Below, piece by piece: positions 37,201 through 49,900 of a stretch of DNA of 64,000 nt. How positions within the stretch are numbered: the stretch's first letter is position 1; each line of letters starts with the position of its first letter. The stretch comes from Metridium senile (lineage: Eukaryota > Cnidaria > Anthozoa > Actiniaria > Metridiidae). Under the pieces are notes generated by a model. The model saw nothing but the letters and a program-made list of their open reading frames with translations. It had not been told where the DNA came from and did no database searches. The position numbers were made by a program, and so were the translations under genes. The DNA lies in contig OX459096.1 in the NCBI GenBank assembly GCA_949775045.1, positions 43,680,379-43,744,378 of the forward strand. Direction: 5' to 3'.

Positions 37201-37649
37201 GAAGGCCTATTGTACATGTAGATTAACTATTAAAAAGATGAATTATGTTTTGAAAATATTGATATTTATCAAAAAACGTATAATTATATTAGTTACTTGT
37301 TTCTTTGCTTTGGTGGCAGTTCGTATTGGAATAATCCAGCTTTCATGTCGTTGTTTTTATCTACTTGGCAGATTAATCTGGATCGAGTTGGCTCGAGTAT
37401 AACTTTATACTGTCTGATATTGACATGTTTCAGAAAACCTCTTTCCGTAAAAACGTTAGAAAATAACAGCTAGCAATTGTATAATGACTTGAGCAAACAA
37501 TATACCCAAATCCAACGCTGATTTGGAAGAGTAAATCGATGTGAAGTACGAGAACTCCAAATGAATTCAGTTCAAATCCAAGATGGCGATTTGCTTGGGC
37601 TTCCTGTGGTATTTGCGCATGCTCATGACGTAAGGTCAAAACGCGACAT

Positions 37650-37692
37650 GATACATAGATAGATAGATACATAGATACATAGATACATAGAT
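37650..37692. repeat. GATA/GATACATA microsatellite
   Basis: ATACATAGATAGATAGATAC and further ATACATAG units. Confidence 0.9.
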
Positions 37693-37712
37693 TGACGAAA
37701 CTGTAGAACTAA

Positions 37713-37740
37713 AGTCGGGCCGCCTATGGCTAGCCCGACT
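37713..37740. repeat. Small hairpin AGTCGGGC/GCCCGACT
   Basis: Eight-base perfect arms with a 12-base loop. AGTCGGGCTAG also occurs near 35944. Origin unknown. Confidence 0.5.
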
Positions 37741-37741
37741 A

Positions 37742-39833
37742 ATAAACGTTGTCTAGACTCGTCTGAACTTTTCCATTTGGGAAAAATGAATTCTCGATAC
37801 TGGCTTAATTGCTGAAAGCTCAAGTTTGAATCGCCTACAAACGGACAACCTAAAGTACAAATTGCATTGAATTATTCGATTAATTATTAAAATTGTAATC
37901 CCCCTCGGGGTACGAGCTGAACGAAGGGTTGGCGCCTGGAAAATCATGACTGAGCTCAACTATTCATATACTATTCTATAGATATAAGCATTTGAAAATG
38001 TGTAAACATTGCACAATATAAATTAATAAATTATTATTATTACTATATAAATTACCTTATTACCAAATTGACCGGTAGCCCATTCGAGCTTCGGGTCTAA
38101 TTATTATTACAATCATGTTCAAAATAGTTGAGACATTTTAACTTTTTCATGATCGTTTCTGTTTGAAGTTTGAAAAAATATATACAACATAAATACATTT
38201 GTTTAGCAACCCCCTCCCCCAAAAGCAATGTTGACACACGAGAACTGTTTCACATTCTAAAATTTCAACATTGAAACGGAGGAGAGGGGGGAAACGTAAA
38301 TGTTTATTTTCAAAAAGTTTTTTTTTACGAAAAAAACCGGGTGCTGTCCCAAGGTATGGATTGCATAAGATTGTAGTCTAGGAGCTGGTTATCCTCTCCT
38401 TTACCGACTTTTTCTGACTAGCGCTAGCGCGAGTTAACTTCGAACGGTAATGTCGGAATAGGGCCGAAATCTCCATCCTATACGTAAACCGGTAAACTTT
38501 TTTCTGTAATTTTTAATTTTAATTGTTTTTATTATTTTTAGTATTTCAGTAAATTCACTAACAGTGACAGGGAGTGCATTCTTGTGAAAATTAAATTCAA
38601 ATCATTCGTGGAAACTTATTTTTCTCGTCTTCACTTTTTTGTTGTTTGTTCAGTATATATTATTATGTTTTTCTTAATATTTTATATTTTTGCCCATGCC
38701 AGTATTATTCAAATTTCAGATTGTCCGCTTTCTATCACTGCACATCAAAAGTACACTGATGACATGCATTTACATTTACAACCAACCAAAAGAAAGGTTC
38801 CAGGTGTTTTCGGTATTACATAAGAACATGTTATTTCCAACAAATGGATTTTATTGCATGTAATATCCGAAAGGGACTCTGTCGTATGGTCGTTCTACAA
38901 ACACGTTCTACCCGAAGAGTCTCGAGTAAAGCAACCGTCACTGAGTCACAAATGTGGCAACACATATACAGCTGGGCGAGCTATTTGAAAAAGAAAAAAA
39001 AAACCTTTATTTTATTGTCTTCATTTTGATGATTTTCAACAAAGCCCAGCTACAGTGTGAAAACTAATGGAAAAAAAAAAAAACAGACAACATTGAGCGG
39101 AGAGTGAAGAGGCGACACAAAACAGAAGAACTTTATTCGATAGTGTTCATCGATCCGGAATGTCTCAACTCAGTAATTTTTCTTTCAATTCCACAATTCC
39201 ACAAAGAGAGTTTACAGCGGATGGCTTATCAGAGGAATTGGCTTCAAAAGAGCAAGAGTTCATTCGGTGTAGCAAGGTTTCAGTCAGAATAGATAAATGA
39301 GCATATAAGTATGTCATTTAAATGATCATCTTAGTGGGAGGTGGATCCAATCTGACGCTGTAATCTAGATTAATACAAACTATTTGTTCTTTGTAAGGGA
39401 AATTACTAATTATCGTCGGCAGTTAGTGTATTTTTAGTGATATCGTGATAACCCAATGGGATTCTAATGAGTAATGTATGTGTAGTAATTACTCTATGGT
39501 TTTAATCAGCACATGTCACTATACCTGCCTGTATATGATTTTAAACATTATTTGGTTACTAACCATGTCATTGAGATCAGTAACATTTTAGCGGCGGAAC
39601 GTAAAAGGAACACAACTTCAAACATCCTCCCTCAGATCAAAGCCTCTTTTCTCCCTACTTGTCATTTACATCCATTTCTTCCCTTTTCTTTTCCTACAGT
39701 TATTCTCCCATCTTCATGACAATTTTACATGACGTTACGCCCTCCCCCTGACTCGTTCCTCTGCACTTATTTTCCTAATTCATAAGAAATCTTCTTAAAA
39801 AGACTTGATGACAATTAACTTATTACTTGAGCC
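37742..39833. other. Non-coding stretch, nothing recognised
   Basis: Short open frames only; poly-A tracts near 38990 and 39070. Confidence 0.45.
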
Positions 39834-40122
39834 GAGGGGTGGCGGTTGAGGGGGGGGGGGGGGGGGGGGGGGCTGCATGGTTTGGGAAATTAGTGGTGTG
39901 GGAGGGATTTGGGTTTTGGGCAATAACGGCAAAAAATAATTCGAGCATACCTTTAACCTTGACAAATAATATCGTGTACAATAACATAATCTTAAAAAAC
40001 TATCGTGTAAATGGGAGAATATTAGTTGTGCAACGCTTCTTATTAGGGCAAGCAAATATCCTGCACAAAACAATTGCCCAATCCCCCCCCCTCTCCCCTT
40101 AAATATCTAATGGTCCGTCCCT
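39834..40122. mobile_element. Degraded relative of the AGGGACGGACC MITE
   Basis: The right end, TCTAATGGTCCGTCCCT (to 40122), matches the 36924-37170 element. The left end keeps the poly-G run (39850-39872) but lacks a recognisable AGGGACGGACC terminus, so this copy is left-degraded. A C-run precedes the right end as in the other copy. Confidence 0.65.
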
Positions 40123-43100
40123 AATATAGATATATATAACGAAAGAAATTTTTTTAATAAACCATGAGACAGAAATATGTGTGTAAAGTACAACAAATAG
40201 AAAACTAGATATAAAGCCCTGTAAATTGAAATTAGCAGGATGTGGAACAACTTGGACTGACATCATACCAGTCATTATTGGAGTATTAGAAAGAATGCTA
40301 AATGGCACAAAAGAAAATGGGATCTAAAACAAAATCAAATTAAAAAAAGAGAAATTTGTGCTTCTGTGGTCGGCCCATGCACAATTTAAAGTAAATTTTA
40401 GGTAAATAATTTAATTTAATCATTCATTAACTTACGAGCAATATTGGACTTTAAAATAAGAAACAAACATGTGTTTAGTAACACTGCCAACATTGTAAAT
40501 AATAACTTGATTTGTAAGCAACCTGTGAAAGAATTCAAAACTATATGAAATAAAGAAATAATAATAGTGATGATGAACATGGATAAACATGTTAATAATT
40601 TATGCCATTGTAAACAAATAAGGTATATATAGATCTATATGGTAAATTAAAAAATATGAGTCAGTACGTCAGGAATTCCGGCGACTTCTTCAGAATACAA
40701 TAGAATACATTATTGCTCAAATATTTCAACTATTGCTAATAATATTATTTTCCCCCTGATTAAAAATTGATATTGTAGTAACCAGATTAATTGTAAACCT
40801 GTATGTATGCCTACATGAACGACTGTTAGTGTGATTTCAGCACAGACCCCTCTTTGCGTGCATGCGGCGATGTTCTGAACATCAAACTGAGATCGTCAAT
40901 TAACGAATACAGGTTTTTTTTAACTCCGTTATTGATCTAGGCTACATTGGGTAATTCTTGGAGAAAACTGAACTGGTGAAGTGTGATGCTGGGAATTAAA
41001 GGAACACGAAGGGTCTATATTTTGAAGAATTGAATATTTCCTTTTTAAAGCGAATGTTTTAAGCCTTTTGTGTCCATCTTTGTGGTAGAATTGTACACTT
41101 TATCAACTCTTTTTGATCTTTTCAAAGGGAAACCTCATCAAAAAGATGCGTACGTTTTCCGAAACCAATCAAGATAATGATGAAATATAAAGAAAGGGAA
41201 ACCCACAAAGAACTGATCAAATCTACCTAAATATTTCCCTTTTATTTTTCTCAGCATTTAATTTAAGTATTCATTCGTTCAGTTTTTATTCTCTTTGTTT
41301 ATTTTTTCATGATTTCTATATATAATTACTTTAAGATTTGTTCAATTTATAATGATTGATTTGGGAAGTCGGTTTTCAACACTCCCAGCAAAAAGTTTCA
41401 TTGGCCTTTTTAAAACTGGTGTCAATCAAATTGATTCCAATTGGCTAAACATTTTATGCTTAATTACTGTATTAGATACTGAATAATTAACTAACATTAG
41501 TTAGAAATACAGTCATTTCATGTAACCATTTTACATTTTATAAGAACTTTTATTTTTACTGAAATGCGAAAAACATTTGACAATTAAAATGGCGTCAGTT
41601 TTACAAAAGTTAACTAATTGCAAATCATTTTTCCTGACGTTTTTATTCAAATTAAAGGAAAAAATGTAGCTGAATATAAACCACTTAATAATTAATCGAT
41701 TTGTTTTATCATATGATAAAATTGGGTTGATTTTATTTTAAATTAAAAAGGGCAGCAAGTACCCTGTGAGCCTGTATTGTCCTTCTTATTTTACGACCCC
41801 CTATAAAGCGACCGTTTTGTCGTCACTCCATATTTCAGAGGGTAACAGAAAAAACTGTACACACAGAGAAGGCCGGGGAAAAAAGCTAAGCCGGAGTAAG
41901 TTAAATTCATATTAGCGCATCTAGACTGTGATCTCTAAGGGTCTTTAACACAATCGGTGAAAAAGAGTTAGTAAAACAAAAAAAGCGGATGGATTGATAG
42001 CGAATCTCACACAATTCCTGCGAAGCCATTAACAGTGTTTCAGGCATAAAGTGCCGAAAGACTTGTCTAATTGCTTTTGTTTTCGTTAACTGACCAGTAG
42101 TTTAGCCAGAGATAACTCATCCGCTTATATGATGCCACTAATAACTTCTCTGATTATCAATCTAGATTGGTATTGTTTTAACTCAATTAATAGGCTCATT
42201 ACTAATTAGAAAAATTACTGACAGACCAAAGAGCTTTGTAGTTTTTTCAAAGGCTTAAGATAACAACTATAGTTGGTGTTGATAGGACTAGTAAGGACTT
42301 TCTTATACACAACTCTTCCGCTGTTCTGATACGGGTCAGTTGTTGATGACATTACTGCGATGGACATATACACAATATACGCGTCTTGTTGCCTACAACT
42401 TGGTGAGTGTTAATCATTTGATCTTCTTGGGAAGTGAGCCAGATGTCCAAGGAGATTATTTCATACTATATACATAAGAAAGGAATCCGTTGCTTTCATC
42501 CGTTCGTTAGCAAATAAAAAATACTATGAATGTATATATCACCCACATTCTTTAGAAAACTATTGACAAAGTATAAGTTTAATGAACTCGTGCCTGTAGT
42601 TCATATAGAATAATAATGATGTGTCATACATACAGTACAACGGCTCCTAGAAATCAACTCCGACATCTCTAGGGACAAGATCTGCTGGAGCTCTAAAATA
42701 TCCCATGGGAACGTCCCTAAAATGATTCCCTTACAAAATGCACTTTTGGGAAGATATTACATCTTTTGACACTTTAACACGATCTCAAATTTCCAAGAAA
42801 AAAGAAATAAAAAAGAAGAAATGGAATGTTCAAAGGAATCAAAACTGTAATTTCCTAAGGTTTCATTTCGGCCAGTTCTTTATCAAATAAGATATAAATA
42901 TTTCTTAATTTCAAACAGAGAAAACGAAACGAGAAATACCAACATTTCGAATTTGCACAAATAAAAACACAGCCCAAATGAAACTAAGATTCGTCATCAT
43001 TTTTTTGAGATTTCACTTTACTTCCTTAGCTTCAGATGATGAAACAAAATCTTTTCAACACCTAGAAATGTACAAATATCAGTAGTTAGTGCGTTGATCC

Positions 43101-46100
43101 TCCTCAAGTGGTGATGATTGGAATGCAATAAAGATGCTAGTATATAGGTATTTCGTTTAGATTCATACAACATAGCCCCGGGCGGTTAAACCAGTCTATA
43201 TACAGAAGGTCAATATCGATAATTAGCACCCTACCTCTAACAAATCATGCCTTTGATATCTCGTGACGAGTCCGTTAGTTACACGTGTGATATACAGGCA
43301 GCCGGTAAACCATTATGAACAAATCGCACTTTCCTTTTTATAACCAAAAATATAAAAAAAACCTCCCTTTTTTGAGTCACGGTAGTGATCTGCTCATGTA
43401 TACGCTAAACTAGTTTTTTTTAATCATAGGAGTTCAGTAATGCAAGTAAAACACCACAAATGTTTTATTCTACGTTTATTTTTTTATTTATATTTTCTTT
43501 GAGTGTGTGTGTATATTTATTGTATAAATCATACGAAATAAGCTTTAATTTCCAAAAAGAGAATGAAGTTAGCCTGCTCTGACCTTTTACTAAACAAGTG
43601 AATATTTCTTGCCCTGAAAAATGCCGAAAATAGATTTGCTAATTAAAAAAGGGGGAATTTACTGAGCAGCAAATTTACGGACCGGTAAATATTTCTGCCT
43701 TTTTCTAATGTCTAACATAGTAGTCATGCAAGAGCTCGAGTTTAATTAATCACATTAGTTTTTTTCAAAAAGATTTAGAACCTTTACAGAACTGCAAATG
43801 TTATATCATTTTCAGAGAAATAAGAGGGATTCCCACGACTGCATTATACACAGCAGCTTTGGTTGTCAACAAGAAAAACACCGTTGTACTATGTTTATAA
43901 AGAAACCCACAGTTAATCAAAACTTGGTCATTGTTAGTAGTATTCAGAAGCACCTGGTACAGAATCTGAACAAAACGTTTTTGTGCCAATAAAAATACAA
44001 GCGCGTGGATTCAAACTAAGTGTCAATCCACTTTTTTGTTTTTAAATAAAGGCATTTGTCCGACGACTGACTTGCCTCTTTAATTATAACATTCAACTTA
44101 TTTTTATAGGTAAAGAACTAAATCATAGCGGTGGTCGGTAGTGATGTCATCCAACCACTGGCAGTAGTAGTATTACCCCCCTAAAAGCAAGGCGGATGGT
44201 TGATCCAGTTCAGACTGTGAATCTGAAAGAAAAAGGAAGCAATCATGTGACGTAAAACGAATAGTGTTAATAACAAGACACGTTGATGCTAGACAATGAA
44301 CCAACAACAAACTGACATTCTATGTATTAGTTTAGTAAATGGGCTTGGACATCAGAGCATCTCGTGACCAGAAATGCTAGAGATAGCCGGCGGCATTCGT
44401 TGTCGTTCCCACCACCCGGGTCAACAATCGATCACACCAAGATCACCCTACCGACTGCACTAGATAGCCAGCCATACAGAATGCACAGCCTATGAAAATC
44501 ACGAATATTTTTACTGTCAATACATCTATTTAAACATCCGACAGAGGCTCCCCAATGAAGATTTTCAAGAGTTTGGTAAGGCAAGTTGACCAACCAGGTC
44601 CGGGCAGTGAACAAACATCTGTCAAACGTCTAGCTTATGAGAGTTCTAAATGTGAAAAAAGTAAACAATCCAGGGTATATTGGCTGATCTGTTAATTACT
44701 TAGATAAACGTTATGAGCCCTTTATCGGACGCTCGTGTCTTATTGTATTGACTTTAAAACGATCCCCACAAGCCCAGCTCGCCGTTTACTACATACGCCA
44801 CGTTTCGCGGTCCCACTACCGTCATACTTTTGTTGCATTCTCTTTAATAAAACCATTAATAAAACCATGATTGTGTGCGAACTTTTCTGAAATAGCCATC
44901 AGTTAAAAATTAGCAAAATGCATCTAACAAAAAGAAATAAGTTTGCATTGATTTAAAGGCAGAAAATGAGAGATCCCCTTACAAAAAGGCTTACTGTATA
45001 GATTGTAGTAAAATTTTCTTCCAAACTAGTACAAACCGAACCAGGATATTCATTTCCTTTGAAGATCAGCCCCCATTAGTCTATTCCATCAAAGTTCGTA
45101 AGTATTTTATCTTCTACTTTCAATTATATTAATTCCAAAATAACTGACACCTATAATGGACTAGAGCTTCCTCAGTTCAAAACACCATCGGATTGTACAA
45201 AAACACAAAATTGGTATCGAACTGGATAAGCGGTTGATAAAACACTTTAGCAATATTGGTCCCTGGGGCAAAACGAAAAGAATGAACGCACAAATAGTAA
45301 TCCGAAAAATCACCTTAAAACAAGATACAATAATGTGCTCTAATCTAAGTGAATAACTATAAAAAAAGGCAACATTCAACTGCATATAGTCAAGTGAAAA
45401 TACATGCGTAAAAGAACTGAATGGCTGAAGAAATATGGTCAATTTTATGAGTTACTTGAAATATAATCAAATGGAAAAAATCAATAGGATGATCCATCTC
45501 AATACTTGATAAAAATAAAATGTAATGTGCTAAATAAAGGGCAAAAATAATACAGCAACTTATTATTTATAAGTTTGTTAAAAAAGTACATTGGGTTCGT
45601 GGGCAACGAATTCACAATTCGAAAATCCGGCCAAGCAAAACCTAAGAAATCGTTCAAAAACGGTTTGAAAACTGAAAGATATCACAAAAACTGTTGAAAA
45701 CGAAAAACCTATATAATTCTTAAGTTGACCATTGCAATTTTACTATTAATAAAAACTGTTGAGAAATCTAGTAATTCAGTTTTACCGAAACTCAAAAATA
45801 ACCGAAAAGGTGAATTTTTCACAATGCATCTTCATACTTTTAGCTTCGAGCAACTAGCGTTTGTAAGGTTTCTTTGAAGAACAAATTTTTGAAGATGGAT
45901 AAAAAAAATAGTAAAACTGATGATTTATTAGATTTGGGGCTCCATTAAAAGTATCTAAAATAAAACACTGACGATAAGGAAAGGCATAGGAAATTACTAC
46001 ATATCAACAATTAACGATTTTCAGCGATAAACAAGAAATCGTTGTAAGAAGAACTCATTTAAGATTGGAATAAAACATTTATCGTCAATACTTAGGCTTA

Positions 46101-46730
46101 AAATGAAAAATAAAAATGTAGAAGAGATTAGAAAATGTACATCAACAATAGGAGTAATACACAGCAGAAAGGGAAGGAGAGAAAATTGAGTTATTGGATA
46201 TGTTTTAGTTGAACAGTTTTAACAAGATATTTTCAAGATATTTAAGCCAGCAAAGAAATTACAATATAAAGATAAGAGTATCTATCCCCAATATGAACTA
46301 AAGAAATATCCAACAAATGAAAAAAGTAACAATGAAAAAAGTAGAAAAGAAAAACACAACAAATGTTTTTTATCAATCAAAAAGAACAGTATTGCCCAAA
46401 GAAAACACAGAAATATAAACTACTACGAACTAAAAAACTTATACAGCGACAACTGCCAAAGCAGTACAATGAAAATGCAACGAAAGGGAACAAGACACTT
46501 ATAATTTGTAGTGTACCAGAAATGTTTGTACTAGACGTAGAAAATCACTACTTTATTACTATATAAAGGTATCAGAGATGTTCATCAAACGGAAATCGTA
46601 TTTTTAAAAGAGAAAAGAAGGCAAAAATCAAAAAATTCATATAAAGTTAAAGTTAAAATTCAATTCAGTTAAATTAAAACAGTTCTTTTCTTGAGCAAGA
46701 TATTCAAAACCGTACAAAAATCATCATCAA
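40123..46730. other. Intergenic between genes B and C; no gene recognised
   Basis: AT-rich, with an 18-bp palindrome TTTTATCATATGATAAAA at 41704-41721 that shares its core with the arms at 14777-14907. No protein family or RNA gene recognised in the short frames. Confidence 0.45.
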
Positions 46731-46908
46731 TAAAAATTAGCCATTTATGTTAAAACAATGTAAATCAAAAGAAGAAATCCAATAAAAAAAAAATCAAAGA
46801 AGTAATACAAAAAAATCAGAAAAACTATATAAATATAAAATATTTTTCTGACTTTTTTGTATTACTTCTTTTGATTTACATTGTTTTGACATAAATGGCT
46901 AACTTTTA
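46731..46908. mobile_element. 178-bp AT-rich hairpin MITE
   Basis: Outer arms about 46731-46773 and 46866-46908 share TTAGCCATTTATGT and AAAACAATGTAAATCAAAAG. An inner inverted pair, AAGTAATACAAAAAAATCAG and CTGACTTTTTTGTATTACTT, continues the stem. A short unpaired insert lies on the left side. Confidence 0.75.
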
Positions 46909-46913
46909 TAAAT

Positions 46914-49900
46914 AACAACTCCAGTAGAAATGTTTTTTCTAACAAGATATTCAAAGCCAAATATACCTTACAATGGTCATCCAAAAGTAAGCATTATACT
47001 CCAAGGGGGTCCGATTCTTGCTAAAGTTGTTCTATTGTTTGGCGTATTCATTACGTCCTCGATAATAAAAATGATTCAACTATTGAATGGTCTCCAAGGT
47101 GTTAGCAAGTATTATGGAACAATTTTCGTTAACAAATTCGACATTTCTCTTTGATAAATTTTTGTGCAGACACAAATCGTGAAAACTGTTGTCATGCTAA
47201 AACTACAATCGCATTGGAAAAGTGTGATTATATTTCTAGTTTTCACACTGACACAAAAGTTTTTATATCAATACAAAAATCAATTGAAATCTTTATTGCT
47301 ATTTTGTGTTTGTGATATTGATATTGGTGAGTTTTTGTATTTTATGGATAGCTTTAGTCAGGATCAAAGGCAGAGATTAACCAGTTAACAAACAAACCAA
47401 TTCAATCAATTCATTTTTCTAATAAAGCAAATGTCTCCCTTTTTTCTTCTAAAAAAGTTCAATAAAGTTCGAACCTTACTTGAACACATGTCCAAGAAGT
47501 TTTTACGATGGACTGTTGGCTTTGCCAAAGGTTCATTAGTAATTTGGCTCGCAATAGCCTCGCTGGTCAAACATTGGAAGCCAGGTGGAGCGACGAATAA
47601 TGAAAAGGCACAAGATGACTGACATACCACTCTAAGTTTTCACACTAAGAAAAACACTAATAAAACATATTAGATTTGTCTCAAGAATGACATGTAAGCG
47701 ACATACCTTGGAGAGAGAAAGTCAAGAAATACGTTAGAAGTTTAATAGTTAGTTGCTGTTGTGTTCACGTGAACTTCGCCATGGCCGTTAATTCACTTGA
47801 TGTAGCGAAATATCACCGAGCCATCAAAGGTGTCAGATAACACAACATGGGATGTAGCGCTGTACAGTTGTACTCACTTAAAACTGAATCAAAGACGCGT
47901 GGCTATTTTTGTCATATTGACGATACTAAATAAACTTTTGCTTGTCTTCTAGAATAGAGAATTTAATAATAATCTTATGAGTTTGTTTGAATACGAACTT
48001 CTCTGGCTTAATTCAGCTGGGCGTTTTTAAACAAAGTCGAAATGAAGATGGTGTACCATTTTGCAGATGAAAAAAGAAGACTGGATGAAAACAAGTATTG
48101 ACAACTAACACTGTTTTCGACACGATTAAATTGGTCGACTATTTCATCAAATAAACTCCAATGCCTTGAATAACGCATTTATTTTTCGAGGTATTCAATT
48201 GTAGTTTGGATGTAATACTATACCTTAGTCACCATCTGGGGTGAACTCATTAACAAACCAAAAACAAGAATCATATTTAAACTCAAAGTGGCCAATAGCC
48301 TTGTATAGTTTAGATGCCAGTTGGGCGGATCGCTTTTACTAGTGGGAAAATGTCAAGACCACATAAAACTATCATCAAAAATACTTAGTATAATTTCTGT
48401 TTCATTTGCTCACCACCTTAAATAAAACCTTTGGCGAGTTAATACTTTTGCGGCAAGCTAACGCATTGATTAATCTGGCGTCGAAAACATCCAAGAAGAG
48501 ATTGAGTTGATTTTTTGAATAAAAGAGCATCATCTATGAAAAGAGAAAAATGAATTAACTCAAGCCACAAACCTCAAAGCACAATCAACTTTATTGACTT
48601 CAATAAAATACAAACCCATGTACAATTATTGTGTCTTGAATATCTCAATTTGTGCTAGATTTGAAATCATTGCCTTGCTGTATACATTGGATCATGTCAA
48701 AGTCATCAACAGCTAGCACTGTAAACAACAATTTGTGTTGTAATCTTTTGATAACATCGTTGGCCTATCTCGGCAGTCTGCCACCATCTTGGGCAGCCAA
48801 GCAACACCAAGACAGGTTAATAACGATATATAGATTAAAGTCAACACAAATAACATAGTATAAGTCGTACATAACGTAATCTAGATCACACAACGACCAA
48901 AACAGTAACAAGAAAAGCTTACTTACTACGGGCGGTGGTGGTTAGCTCCCAAATGCCTGCTCGTTTGCCACTACCATACTGCACCTAACCCAGAGTTGCT
49001 GCAAGTAAAAAGAGGCAGCTCCACGAAGCTTGTTATCAAATGAACTACACTATACGTTCACGTTAAAAAAAAACATATTCTAGCTGTGGTCAAAACGTCA
49101 TAGAAAAGGGAGAAGGAGGAGCGTTGTTCTTGCCAATAAGTGCCCTCTCGAGAAAGTAGGCGCCAGGACAGTATTGATCCATGGCACGATAGCCTATACT
49201 CGCGCCATTAAGCTAGTTCGACCAGGTTTCTGCACATAGTAAGCGGGCTTAAAGAAACCATAGCAGAGCACTTAGATTAGCAATGCTTGTTGGTGTATTT
49301 ACCAAGCAAAGTTGACGCCCTTGAGAATATAAACCCACCATCTCGGTTCGGTAGCGCTTAAGAAAAGCGCATAATAGCTATGCGGTTTGCAGTAGTTCTT
49401 ACGGTTTAGAGTTACTCAGTTGTGGTTGGTATTCTGGCACGAAAGAGTTCAACAAGCTAGCGATATGAAGCGAGCTATCGGTTACAATAAAAAAACAAGA
49501 TAAACACAATTTGTAATAAAAAAAAAAAGAAAGTTTTTATTTGAAGGAGAAACACCTCGCAGAATTTAATCACCTCATACACCAGCCCCGCCTGTTATTA
49601 ATACAGTCTAACAACTACAAAATTGTCTCCAAAATAATCGAGATCATTATCATAACGAAATGGTATTGTTGATAGATTTTGCATCGGTAGCCTTTGAGAC
49701 CTCTTACGAATGTAAGCCATTCTCAACACAAGGGTTTGATGTTCACAAGAAAGGTACCGGATTACGACGAAACCCCACTCACTGTATTTAGTAGACATTA
49801 AGATAAAAGTATTAGTATAGGAATCCCGCAAACTAAGATATCGAAAATGATGAGTTGAATGGATCTGAGATACTGTACTACCAGTACACAATACTGAGCC

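Noticed and set aside
36936..37402. Frames with proline runs
   Set aside because: Created by poly-G/poly-C tracts of the AGGGACGGACC MITE.
40653..40700. Possible third CTGAAGA...hammerhead-like motif on the minus strand
   Set aside because: The CTGANGA word is present, but the GAAAC partner and the stem are not convincing.
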